Below, piece after piece: positions 52,266 through 61,564 of a DNA stretch of 61,794 nucleotides. A program made the translations under genes and the position numbers. How positions within the stretch are numbered: the stretch's first letter is position 1; each line of letters starts with the position of its first letter. Location of the stretch: positions 1-61,794 of the forward strand of contig NZ_JATACI010000001.1 in the NCBI RefSeq assembly GCF_037892195.1, in the 5' to 3' direction. The notes beneath the pieces are model-generated. The model was not told the origin of the DNA. It worked only from the letters and a program-made list of their open reading frames with translations, and searched no databases. The stretch is from Yoonia sp. GPGPB17 (GTDB lineage Bacteria; Pseudomonadota; Alphaproteobacteria; Rhodobacterales; Rhodobacteraceae).

Positions 52266-55200
52266 TCAGCCAGAACCTTCCCCCTCCCGTCGGCGATCTT
52301 CCTCGGTCTCAAGAGAGCATTTTCGAAACGTACCGTCCTCAAGGGTCCAAGTGCTGGTGAACCATCTTTGACCGAATACATCATTTTTGTCGGAGTACAG
52401 TTCCTTTCCTCCGCCGATGACCCATATCGGCGCGAATTCCCTGTCTGACAAAAGACGCAAAAAAGCGTCGCTGTTGACGAGAGCGTTACTTGGTCCATTC
52501 TTTGAAGCGGAAGGATCCTTGAATATCTCGCTGCCATTCGTGTCAGTGTAGATCAAATCGCGCCCATCTTTGAGCGACATATTCAGGTTTCGCGTCAGCC
52601 ATGGACAGGGCAATATAAGGCGCAAATTCTGCTCTAGGCTATAGTTGTAGCCACTCGCTTCCTGTAAGAACTCCATCGTCGGACAAAGGCCCTCCACAGG
52701 GGCCATCGTCCAAGTTGGCGTAGGCTTATCAATCCATTTTCGAGCCCACTCGGTTATCCAGTGCTCGCCTGTGTCCGTGCGCCATCCTAACTCGCCAAGA
52801 AAGTCCTCTGAGGATGCATCGTTTGTGAAGCCTAGGTCATGATCGGCTGTCAGCATTTGGCCGTCCAGGTGCTGGAGTGCGCCTGCAAGATCGTTTCTCC
52901 GAACTAAAAAGCACGTCGACCGTCGCCATGTCTTCTTTCTTATATGCGCTGTTTCTCTGAAAGCCCCGATGCCGCTGAAGCTCTGAAAATCTCTAAGCGG
53001 CAACCATTTCAGGCCTTGTTCATCGACTTGGAAATCGAGAAATTCCTCGCCATCCAAAAAGTCTCGTTCGCTATCAAGCCATTCCCACGCTTCCTCTACC
53101 GAGCGTGGTGATAGAAGGGGAGCTTTGGGCATCCAGAAGGTGGGCTCATCAAACTTCGCCCAGCCCCAATCGTGACTCTTCGTCATTAGGTGACTCGGAT
53201 CCATATCGCGCAGGCGTCGAACGGTTTCCCGCAAGTGTTGTGGCCGGTCCCCTTCAACGGCTCCGCAATGGTCCGAAATTCGCGCCATCAACTCCCTTAA
53301 CGCGATCCACTGGTATTTTTTGCCGATCCGTTCCTTCGCGTGGTTTGTTCTATCGCCGCTACAGGTGCGGTCAAAGCCAGCATGCAAATTGGCTTTCCAG
53401 CCTAAGTCATGAGCTCTGCGGCAGATCCAGCGCTGCGCCCAACCTAGATCGAACTGTGCCGCACGGTCTGTTGCCCAGCTATCCGAGCGGTCCATTGCCC
53501 AATGCCCTGCCCGGACGCGATAGGCCTCGTACCGTTGGTCGCCGAGGAGCTTGCGGAGTTTTTGTTCCATCTCTTTGTGGAGTATGCCCTGCTCCGTCCC
53601 AGGGTAGCACCAATCATGTGATGACGATCGGAGCGCGATTAGTTCATCGACAAGAGCACGTTCCTTTTCGGTGCAGGACGTTTCGAACTCGGCTCGCCAT
53701 GTTTGGTAAAGATCCTCTGGTGTTGGAAGGGCGGAGCCCTCTTCGCCTACTGCCCAGTTTTGGACAGCATACTTGATTACGTAACATGCAAAATCACCGT
53801 GCAGGTCCGTCGAGCTGATAATGTCCCACGATGTTTCGGAGTTGCGGGGATCCTTGCCACGCTCCATCTCTGGAGCAAATTCAAGAGGCCATGGACTGTC
53901 GAAAGGAGCCTGGAGCTGGGTATCCTTTGGAACGTCAAGTGCGCAGCAACGATGCCTGGAGTACTCGAGAAGTCCGACGAGATGATCGCGCCACAGCAGG
54001 TCTATAGGCGGATTGTTCTCCACAAAGTGGCGGTTCGCGGTCATCTGGGCGATTTTGGTCAGTTCCGCATCGGTCCATGCAGATTGCAAGGCCGGACCAT
54101 AGATTGCGGCGGCAAGTCTTTCGCCAATGTAGGGATCATTGATCTCGTCGAAGCGACAAAGCAGTTCCAGACCACATTTGGGAGACGCGATAAACAGAGC
54201 AACCAGGGCTTTGGTGGCGCGGTCCCTCGCGCGCCGATATGTCGTCGAAAGACACCAAGTAAGGAGGACCGCAGCGTTCGTAGCGGCTTCGTCATCCAAC
54301 GAACCAGGTCTCGCGTCCATTGCCCAATCCATAAGGTCGTGTAGTGGAGTGTCGAGTTCCTCCTCACCTTCTCGTCCGTTGTCCGCGGACTCGCCAGCAT
54401 AGCTCGACCATTCCGCATCCCTCTTAGGCATAGGCAAGCGCAATAGGTCATGATGGAATGTATTCAGTCCGAAAGGCCCGTCTGTCCTAAGCGCGAGCTG
54501 GATTCGTGTGTTCCAGATCTCATCTGGGTCAACCCATTCTCCCAGCAATTCGAAACTTCGCGCTGTCACACTCTCGCGCCGACGCAAAGCGATATTTTCG
54601 CGGGAGATACAATAAATCAACCAGCGGTCTGCGTCTTTGACCGCGTCCGGAAGTTCCACGCCAGTCCGTTCCGGCAATTGAATTGCGAGAGCGTCGAGGA
54701 CGCCCTGTGGAGCACCTTGGCGTGAGCAGGCTTTGAAAAGTGCGATGTCGTGCGAAAGCGGCGATGGAAGAGTCTCGTCGATCAATGTCGCGTCAAGGAT
54801 GGCTTGCGCCGCCACATGGTCGCCGAACCGCTCAAAGCTGAAGCGGACATATTCCCAAACTTCGCCATTCTCGCGGATCGGCTCTATGGCGAGAAGGCCT
54901 TCGTCGCTGAGCGCTTCGAGCAAATCGCTATCGAGGCTGGGATTGTTACCGCAGATGGGTGCAAGAAGGTCTGCTGCTCGATCATACTCAATGAGAGGAT
55001 CAGTAGTTGTAGCGATCTCCTTGGCAAGGATTTCGATCGCTTTGACAGGGTATTTCCGGCGCGGAGCAAGTTTTAAGCGAGCTTCCACTGCGTCGCAGAG
55101 CGCGACTCGGTACATCTTAAAAATTTCTGTTACGCCTTGCATTCCCTTGGGAAAGCCCTTCTTTCCTTGGCGATCCAAAGCGTCGCAGCAGACTTTCAAA

Positions 55201-56717
55201 AACAGCGGGTTGCGGAGTTCGTTCGGTAAAAATGGTTGATCCGGCAGCAGGATATTGCGCAGAGAAAGAAATTTGCGCGCATCACGCATCGAGAACCCAG
55301 AGTGCTCGAGACGCGGCAGCTTAGCATCGTCCAAATGTGACGGCACAATCTGCGACAGATAAGTCGACCGGCAGGATAGAACGACGACGACGTTGGGATA
55401 AGCTTCTGCGTCTTTGAGAAAGGCGGCGAAACGGCTCGGCCAGACCTCGCCCCCATTGCGCTCGTTAATCGCGTCGATACAAAGCATGGTTCTGACGCCA
55501 GCAGCTTCGCCAGCGGCGTCGAGCGCCCCAAGAAGTTGATCTCGCGTGTAGTGAAGGGGAAGACCAAGTTGGTTCGAAATTTGGGGCCAGATTTCCGCGT
55601 CGTTCAACTGGCCGCCAAGCAACAACACAGCGGGTCGTTTCTTGTTCAGCTGATGGCTGCAGGCATCGGCGAGAAGGTGGGACTTTCCACTGCCAGCTTC
55701 GCCAGTGATAAGCATATGAGGAATGACGGCCATTTCCCAAGCTCTCGCCCGCAGCGTTGCAGAGACACGCTCCAGCTTTTCGAGCGCGTGGCGTGCGTCA
55801 TACACCTGGTTCTTCTTAGTTTTTTTCTCATCACTGTTTGTGGAATATGTTTCACGGATCTCATCGTGATATTTGCGCTCAACTATATCTAACCCTTGAT
55901 CCAGCACATTGCGCCAGTGGTCAACCGGCCAGGCTTGATGAGGAAGTTCATCAACATCATCCAATAATTCGCCGAGCGCAGACATCGTATCGGCGTCTTC
56001 GTCTGAAAGCACGAAAGCAGTCTGAAACTCGTTGCAGGCATCTCGCAGGTCGTTGCGATGATTGCGCAACGAGGTTAATAGCTCGGGGTTCCGAGTGGCT
56101 CCAAGGAGCGCGCGGCGGATGGGAATTTTCACGCTGGTTTCGTGCGTATAACGATGGCCAAGAGCAGCTTTGCTACGCTCGAACTGATCCTGAAACCAAC
56201 CAGGCGAGAGGAATTGACTCTCGAACCAGTAACGGATGCGGCCAGCATGATGGCCACTTGGATTGGTCAACTTCGTCTTAAGCGCGGAAGCGTCCCAGAG
56301 ATCGATTTCGAGTTGTCGGTCCTGCTTGGCTGCTTCCGCGACTTCTTTATTCCGCCACCTCTCGAACGCCTCCAGCTGCGTCTCATTGGTGGAAAAGGGA
56401 TCCGACCGGTCAAAGGGGAGGCAAACAAAGATCTTGGTTAGATTAGGGTGCTTTTTGAGAGCGCTCTTGACTGAACTGTGCAAGCTACGCTCCAAATTGT
56501 GATCGAACCGCCAAGAGTATTTGGCCTGCCAACCGCATTCTGTTCCGTCGGAAAAGCGTGTGAAACACTCAAGGCCACCGTCTTTTCCTGTACCCTTTCG
56601 ATGAAATCGCGCGCCGCCCGGAACTGGCTCCAAAGCTGCGAGTTGGCACACAAGTTCCTCGAATCCGGTCGAGGCTTTCCCGTCTATGGTTCTTATGGCC
56701 TTGAAATCGATGTTCAT
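52266..56717 (-). CDS. Avs-like antiviral STAND NTPase with N-terminal nuclease domain
   Basis: A 1483-residue protein starting at ATG 56717 (MNIDFKAIRT). Residues 1-100 look like an Mrr/Cap4-type PDDEXK nuclease: FEELVCQLAALE with Glu about 20, then GKDGGLE (Asp 46) and CGWQAKY (Gln 64, Lys 66). A STAND-type NTPase follows, with Walker A GEAGSGKSHLL (about 339-349) and Walker B MLCIDAINERNGGE (Asp about 415), then a winged-helix-like region (SDEGLLAIE...YVRFSFERFGDHVAAQAIL). The C-terminal two thirds is a long sensor region with the ERIGKKYQWIALRELMARISDH motif that I associate with Avs2-type proteins. Avs proteins recognise conserved phage proteins and then activate the nuclease. The subtype is uncertain. 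No partner gene is adjacent in the same operon. Confidence 0.8.
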   Translation of the reverse strand: MNIDFKAIRTIDGKASTGFEELVCQLAALEPVPGGARFHRKGTGKDGGLECFTRFSDGTECGWQAKYSWRFDHNLERSLHSSVKSALKKHPNLTKIFVCLPFDRSDPFSTNETQLEAFERWRNKEVAEAAKQDRQLEIDLWDASALKTKLTNPSGHHAGRIRYWFESQFLSPGWFQDQFERSKAALGHRYTHETSVKIPIRRALLGATRNPELLTSLRNHRNDLRDACNEFQTAFVLSDEDADTMSALGELLDDVDELPHQAWPVDHWRNVLDQGLDIVERKYHDEIRETYSTNSDEKKTKKNQVYDARHALEKLERVSATLRARAWEMAVIPHMLITGEAGSGKSHLLADACSHQLNKKRPAVLLLGGQLNDAEIWPQISNQLGLPLHYTRDQLLGALDAAGEAAGVRTMLCIDAINERNGGEVWPSRFAAFLKDAEAYPNVVVVLSCRSTYLSQIVPSHLDDAKLPRLEHSGFSMRDARKFLSLRNILLPDQPFLPNELRNPLFLKVCCDALDRQGKKGFPKGMQGVTEIFKMYRVALCDAVEARLKLAPRRKYPVKAIEILAKEIATTTDPLIEYDRAADLLAPICGNNPSLDSDLLEALSDEGLLAIEPIRENGEVWEYVRFSFERFGDHVAAQAILDATLIDETLPSPLSHDIALFKACSRQGAPQGVLDALAIQLPERTGVELPDAVKDADRWLIYCISRENIALRRRESVTARSFELLGEWVDPDEIWNTRIQLALRTDGPFGLNTFHHDLLRLPMPKRDAEWSSYAGESADNGREGEEELDTPLHDLMDWAMDARPGSLDDEAATNAAVLLTWCLSTTYRRARDRATKALVALFIASPKCGLELLCRFDEINDPYIGERLAAAIYGPALQSAWTDAELTKIAQMTANRHFVENNPPIDLLWRDHLVGLLEYSRHRCCALDVPKDTQLQAPFDSPWPLEFAPEMERGKDPRNSETSWDIISSTDLHGDFACYVIKYAVQNWAVGEEGSALPTPEDLYQTWRAEFETSCTEKERALVDELIALRSSSHDWCYPGTEQGILHKEMEQKLRKLLGDQRYEAYRVRAGHWAMDRSDSWATDRAAQFDLGWAQRWICRRAHDLGWKANLHAGFDRTCSGDRTNHAKERIGKKYQWIALRELMARISDHCGAVEGDRPQHLRETVRRLRDMDPSHLMTKSHDWGWAKFDEPTFWMPKAPLLSPRSVEEAWEWLDSERDFLDGEEFLDFQVDEQGLKWLPLRDFQSFSGIGAFRETAHIRKKTWRRSTCFLVRRNDLAGALQHLDGQMLTADHDLGFTNDASSEDFLGELGWRTDTGEHWITEWARKWIDKPTPTWTMAPVEGLCPTMEFLQEASGYNYSLEQNLRLILPCPWLTRNLNMSLKDGRDLIYTDTNGSEIFKDPSASKNGPSNALVNSDAFLRLLSDREFAPIWVIGGGKELYSDKNDVFGQRWFTSTWTLEDGTFRKCSLETEEDRRREGEGSG

Positions 56718-56926
56718 GATATTTGAATTAATTCCGGTTGCAATCAATGAGAGTAATGTAACTCCGAAAAATACACTATCGCGCAGCCAACTCTTCTACC
56801 ATATTGATCTGGCTGAATTTCTTGAGTCTTCAGAGAAAAGCTTTATGATCAAATTCGCGTCTCAGGTAGTGCCGTTCTGACGACCCAGATTTCGCTCTGC
56901 CGCGGAAACAGGCATCCAACCGTCCT

Positions 56927-58876
56927 CTAGGTCCCTGCAGGGCCAGCCATCACGACCTCGTCCTCGGACACCCATCCCTTGGAAACCAAAAAGTGGCGGA
57001 TCGTGTCGGGGGCCTCGGAATATAGCACAAGCGCGAGGCTATCTTCTGCGCGAGTGCAGGTGACGTACAGCAAGCGGCGGGTGCGCTCGATCGTGGTTTC
57101 TTCGCCCTTATCTGCCATTTTCTGGGATGCAGCGCTCAATTTTTTCACTTCAAACAGCGTGTCGTACGAGGCAAGGCCTTTGAAGCGGGTGTGGGCATCA
57201 TCAGCGATCACCATAACCCGAGGGAATTCAAGCCCCTTGACCCCTTGGTGGGTACCATAGGGGCTGCGGTCTTCGACATAGGCGAGGTAGCGTGCCACCT
57301 GAGAAAACGGGGCCCCAAGCGCCTGCGTCCAAGCCTCGGTGATAGTGGTATCGATGGGTGGTGTAGCCTTTGGCCCGGTCGGGTCCAGCCCGTCCGAGAA
57401 TGAACCAAGATCTGTCAGAATATCGGCCATATCCTCGACCGCGGGACTGTCGTCAGGCAAACAGGGACGCAGTTGGTCGGGGATCGGGAACAACCGGTGC
57501 TCGGCTACGACCGTTAAAACTTCGGCACAACTCGGATCCCGGTCGTCCCTAAACAGCACCATCAGCGCTGCAACACCTGCCCGCGCCGCATCTAAGCCGG
57601 TGGCGTGGTCTTTTCCCTCCGCCCGAATGCCGCTCTTGGCTAACAGGGGCGAGCCGTCGCGCAGCACCGCCATCGCGGCGAAGGCATCCCCATTCCTTTG
57701 GGCCGTCACTAAAGGCAAGACCCGGTGGGTGAAAAGCCGCATCGCGGGCAAAGTGCCAGCGCGAAACCCGTCCTTAAGTTTGTCGGGTTTGCTCAGGACC
57801 TCAAACAGCTCGCTGAATCCAAGACGCGCGGCGGCCATGTGACGCTCAATCGTGAGGGTCTTGATCGCCTCTGCGTCCTGCCATGCGGGGTCTTCGGTGA
57901 TGCGGGCCATTTTTGTCCGGGCGGCGGCTTCAAAGACCCTCCGATCCGTAACCTCGCTTGGCGCAAGAAAGACGCGCACGGTGCCACCCGGTTTGTCTTC
58001 GCGCGCCCGCTGTTGGCGGCCATCAGCGTCACGCCGGATCGCATTCGCCAAGTCCACAATCCGCGCGCGACTGCGGTGGTTCATCTGTTTAGCCGGTTGC
58101 GCAAAGTTCCCCACCCGTTGGTCGAGATCGCGCAAGCCATCGGTGTAAATGCGCTGCATCGTGTCTCCGAGCAGCCCTAGGGCGATGCGGCCGCGATGGC
58201 GCACCTCGAAGCTCAAAAGCGCCTCCATCAATGGTTTCATCGTGTCCTGGCTTTCGTCGATCAAGATGAACGGGTAGCGCGCCAGAACTATGTTCTGGAA
58301 CGTCTCGCTTTCGGTCAGGAAATGCGCGGCGAGCGCAATGACTTCGGTATGTTGCAGCGCATCGCGGCCGAAATTATCCCCCTCGGGCGCATAGGTGAAG
58401 GCACGGATTTCAGCTAGGCGCTCCAGCCGCTTTGTCTTGGAGGCCATCTTCTTCTCGCGTTTGTCATGGGCGTCGGTGCCCGCACGGCCCTTCGCATGGG
58501 CTGTCTGGATCTCGGAAATTTCTGTCTGCAGGTTGCTCTTCAGCCAGCCCCGAATATCCGTCGTGCGCCCCTCGATGAGCGACCAAGCGAAGCTGTGGAT
58601 TGTCTGTACCTGAAACACAGGATCGGCCTGGACGCGGCGCGTGATCTCATCGGCGGCGGCATTGGTGTAGGTGATCACGGCAATCTTGCGGCTGTGTTTG
58701 CGCAAGGTGGTCAGGGTCTGTGTGTCCAACCCTTCCAGTGCTTCCTTGAGAGAGCGCGTCTTGCCCGATCCCGCCCCAGCAAAAAGAAAGAAGCTGCGAG
58801 GTGCGATGACGGACAGGCATCCGCGGATCGTCTCGTCGGCGCTGGCGTCGCGATTGGCGTCGGTCACTTCCGTCAT
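56927..58876 (-). CDS. UvrD-type helicase, GajB-like partner of the OLD nuclease
   Basis: A 649-residue superfamily 1 helicase. Walker A is FAGAGSGKTRSL (about 32-43), motif Ia is VITYTNAAADEITRR, Walker B is ILIDESQDTMKPL (DESQDT about 207-212), motif III GDTMQRIY, and the C-terminal motifs include GTHQGVKGLEFPRVMVI and RLLYVTCTRAEDSLALVLY. Its start ATGA overlaps the stop of the OLD-family gene. A helicase of this kind directly after an OLD nuclease is the arrangement of class 2 OLD systems and of the Gabija anti-phage pair (GajA-GajB). At 649 residues it is somewhat longer than the GajB that I know. Confidence 0.85.
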   Translation of the reverse strand: MTEVTDANRDASADETIRGCLSVIAPRSFFLFAGAGSGKTRSLKEALEGLDTQTLTTLRKHSRKIAVITYTNAAADEITRRVQADPVFQVQTIHSFAWSLIEGRTTDIRGWLKSNLQTEISEIQTAHAKGRAGTDAHDKREKKMASKTKRLERLAEIRAFTYAPEGDNFGRDALQHTEVIALAAHFLTESETFQNIVLARYPFILIDESQDTMKPLMEALLSFEVRHRGRIALGLLGDTMQRIYTDGLRDLDQRVGNFAQPAKQMNHRSRARIVDLANAIRRDADGRQQRAREDKPGGTVRVFLAPSEVTDRRVFEAAARTKMARITEDPAWQDAEAIKTLTIERHMAAARLGFSELFEVLSKPDKLKDGFRAGTLPAMRLFTHRVLPLVTAQRNGDAFAAMAVLRDGSPLLAKSGIRAEGKDHATGLDAARAGVAALMVLFRDDRDPSCAEVLTVVAEHRLFPIPDQLRPCLPDDSPAVEDMADILTDLGSFSDGLDPTGPKATPPIDTTITEAWTQALGAPFSQVARYLAYVEDRSPYGTHQGVKGLEFPRVMVIADDAHTRFKGLASYDTLFEVKKLSAASQKMADKGEETTIERTRRLLYVTCTRAEDSLALVLYSEAPDTIRHFLVSKGWVSEDEVVMAGPAGT

Positions 58877-61098
58877 GTCATGCCCTTCAATTGGCCTGCG
58901 AGCCAGTTCAGGCCGGTGTCGATATAGGGCGGCGCGCGCAGCGATTTGATGTCCTCGATATAAAGGAGGTCTAGCGCGAAGGCGGCTTTCTCCGGGTATT
59001 TTTCCAACCGATCAAAGAGCGCCTTTGCGAGGCCCACAGGCGTTGGTTCGGCGGCAATGGACTTGGCAAAGGCGCGGGTCATGCGGCAGGCGAGCTCGGC
59101 TGTTGCGGCGGTTTCCACGGCTTTCGGGTTGGCCAGTGCAAGAGCATCCTCGAAGGTGCTGGGTGTGACGTTCTCGGACATCGCGCCAAACGTCAGGCTT
59201 TGCGGGATCTGGTAGCTGACCGCGATGGGGTGGTCTGAGGCCGTATGACACAGGGCATTGGCGGGCGGGGCCAAAAGCGTGTCGATCTCTGTAAGCCCGG
59301 GGAGCCAAGTCTTTAGCACGTGGTTTGCGGTGGTCTGAGCGGCCCCGTAGCAAGGCTGGGCCGATTGTTTGACAGCTTTACCGTCCTTGTCGACCTCCGC
59401 TACTGCGTCGAGATCGGTGATAATCAGCGTCGGTAGTTCGAGCGCCTCGATCAGTGGCCGCATCCGATGCGCGTGGCTGCCCCCTAGCTCCAGGAAGGAC
59501 AGATAGGCCGCAGCTAGGTCAGGGTAATGATTCTGGATCAGATGCGGCAGTAGTATCCGCTCTGCGGTGCCTTCGATCACGACAATGGCGTCAGCGAAGA
59601 ACAGATCAAAATGTGTGCTCTGAAGATACCGCTTTACGAAGCGTCCGGTTTCATTGTCTGTGCCAAATAGCCCCGTCATATTCGCTACACTGGCTGTGGG
59701 CACAACTCCGGCACTAGGTAATTCTCGCTTGAAATAGCGCAGCTCCTCAAACGCGGCGGCGTGCGCGATGTGGCCTGAATGGGTGCTCACTACCAGCTGT
59801 GTAGTAAAAGCCGAGTCCTCCTTCTCCAGATCCTCATGGTCGCGCAAAACCTTGTGCGCCCGGGCCATAAAGACTTGTTGCACCTGAACGTGCAGATGCG
59901 CCTCCGGCTCCTCGATCAACACCAGTTGTAGGGGCTCCATGCCCGTATCGTCCGGGGTCACCATCTTTGATTTGTATTTGCCTACCTGCATCCAGTCATC
60001 CCGGAAACGCATGAGCTGAAACACCATGGAGATCAGGTTCTGGAAGCCGAGGCCGTTGTAGCTTTCAGGCAGCTTCACACCAGATGAGTCGCCAGAGACA
60101 TCGTATTGCACGGCCGCCGGGTGATTGAGCCCGTCAACGGGTTTGATCTGGGTGGCAATGGAGAGTTTTGGATTGTTGAGGCCGCCAGGGTAGCCGAGTT
60201 TTTCCAGTTCCTTGATAGCATCGGCGAAGCCATCCTTGAGGCGGTCATTGAAGGTGGTTTCGGCATCATGGATCGCCTTGAGCGCTTTCACGTCGTTCGA
60301 CGTGGGGTTCGTTTCGGGGTCAATGTGTTTTCGGAAATAGGGCTGTATCTGGCTGGCGATCTTACGGCTGTTTGCGTTCGTTGGCTCATCGTCGTCGCCC
60401 TTACCGTCTCCCGCATCTGCGAAACCGCGTTGCGCGTTGATCTCACGAATGTGGATGAGACCAGCAAATGGGTTCGCACCGATCCCTTCCGACAAGGGTG
60501 GCAAAGGATGCGGCTCCACCGGCCCCGTCTTGGTAATGCTCGCGGGGTCCAAAAGATGGGCGTTAAGCTCGAACAGGTCTTTCAGGCGCCTGTCCAGAAA
60601 TTCCCGAAAGTCGCGTGGCCAAAGCGCGAATCCGTTAGCTGTTGCCCCGCCGGGTTGTAGTGTCTGCGCGGCCTCTCGCGCTGCCAGATACTGCGCCTTG
60701 ATGTCGGCCTTCTTTTTGGGCTCCATGCGCAGGCGCACGCCCAGCAGACCGCCAGTCCAAGTAAGTGTTGGAATCAGATGCGCGACGTGGTGCAGCTCTG
60801 AGTTATCAGCATGGAGCCATACATCGAGGAACGGAAGCTGTGCCAGGAGTGGGGTGAGATCCGCTTCGGCCTCCTTTGTCCATGCGCTCGCGATCTGTTC
60901 GATCGCGGGCCAGTTAGAGGCTGTAACATCGCGCGTGTCGATGCCACCGCAATCCTTGAGGAATTTGCGCAGCGCCTTCATGGCCGATGTCTTGCCGCTG
61001 TTGTTGGCCCCGACGAGCAGCGTCTGCTTGTCTGAAAAGTCTAGGCGGGCGCGCCGCAACTTTCGAAAATTGAAGATTTCAAAGCGTGTAAGTTTCAT
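58873..61098 (-). CDS. OLD-family ATPase/TOPRIM nuclease, GajA-like
   Basis: A 741-residue protein; ATG 61098 (MKLTRFEIFNFRKLRR) is preferred to a longer frame because the OLD/SMC-type ATPase starts here and GGGGGAAAAG precedes it. Walker A is GANNSGKTSAM (about 30-40). The ABC signature region is SYNGLGFQNLISMVF (about 347-361), Walker B LVLIEEPEAHLH (about 392-403) and the His switch STHSGHI (about 438-444). The TOPRIM nuclease part follows: IVVIEGTAERILLP (Glu about 509) and LIITDLDAVAEVD (Asp 562 and 564). A 200-residue insertion between Walker A and the signature makes it longer than the roughly 580-residue GajA. Together with the helicase it forms a Gabija-like DNA-targeting defence pair. 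Confidence 0.87.
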   Translation of the reverse strand: MKLTRFEIFNFRKLRRARLDFSDKQTLLVGANNSGKTSAMKALRKFLKDCGGIDTRDVTASNWPAIEQIASAWTKEAEADLTPLLAQLPFLDVWLHADNSELHHVAHLIPTLTWTGGLLGVRLRMEPKKKADIKAQYLAAREAAQTLQPGGATANGFALWPRDFREFLDRRLKDLFELNAHLLDPASITKTGPVEPHPLPPLSEGIGANPFAGLIHIREINAQRGFADAGDGKGDDDEPTNANSRKIASQIQPYFRKHIDPETNPTSNDVKALKAIHDAETTFNDRLKDGFADAIKELEKLGYPGGLNNPKLSIATQIKPVDGLNHPAAVQYDVSGDSSGVKLPESYNGLGFQNLISMVFQLMRFRDDWMQVGKYKSKMVTPDDTGMEPLQLVLIEEPEAHLHVQVQQVFMARAHKVLRDHEDLEKEDSAFTTQLVVSTHSGHIAHAAAFEELRYFKRELPSAGVVPTASVANMTGLFGTDNETGRFVKRYLQSTHFDLFFADAIVVIEGTAERILLPHLIQNHYPDLAAAYLSFLELGGSHAHRMRPLIEALELPTLIITDLDAVAEVDKDGKAVKQSAQPCYGAAQTTANHVLKTWLPGLTEIDTLLAPPANALCHTASDHPIAVSYQIPQSLTFGAMSENVTPSTFEDALALANPKAVETAATAELACRMTRAFAKSIAAEPTPVGLAKALFDRLEKYPEKAAFALDLLYIEDIKSLRAPPYIDTGLNWLAGQLKGMT

Positions 61099-61564
61099 AA
61101 TATCTTTTCCCCCGCGCAGGAATTGCTGCGCTCGTGGTTGGATATACACACTTGTCCTGCGGGTTTGTAGGCGCACACGGCCGCCGCGGACCCTGCCAGT
61201 CTTCACGTGTCGGGCTATTCGCTTTCGGAGCTCAAAGGCACTTCGTCCCCAAAGTCCGCTCTTACGATGCCCAAGGGCTCTAATGCTGTCGCAGCGAAGG
61301 CCTGCTTTCCGCCCGGACCAACTGGCAATGTTGGAGTTGGCATTCTGTGTGGACGATGAACTCCAGCCTTCAGTTTGTGTTTGTGCGTGAGGACCTTCGA
61401 ACTCGTTAACCCAATTTCCCTTTTTCTAACTTTCCTCACCACACTTACCTCAAACCGCCCTGAGCGGATCAACCCCGCAAGAAGGTTCCCCTGCGCTGCG
61501 CTGCGGTGATCCGCGGTCGCCATGAGTCGTGCTCAATTCGTCACTTAGCAAAAGGAAAATTGAA
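61099..61564. other. Intergenic region between the defence genes and DUF736
   Basis: About 470 bases containing the outward-facing promoters of the OLD gene (minus) and DUF736 (plus). I see no convincing gene; the largest frame (61215-61523 minus) has a Pro/His/Arg-rich composition unlike its neighbours. AAAGGAAAATTGAA just before 61565 is the DUF736 ribosome binding area. Confidence 0.4.

Noticed and set aside
53105..54344. Plus-strand frames opposite the Avs-like gene
   Set aside because: Shadows of a gene with clear domains on the minus strand.
61215..61523. 102-codon minus-strand frame upstream of DUF736
   Set aside because: Low-complexity His/Pro/Arg/Lys composition, no family and no ribosome site; it covers the expected promoter and leader of DUF736.
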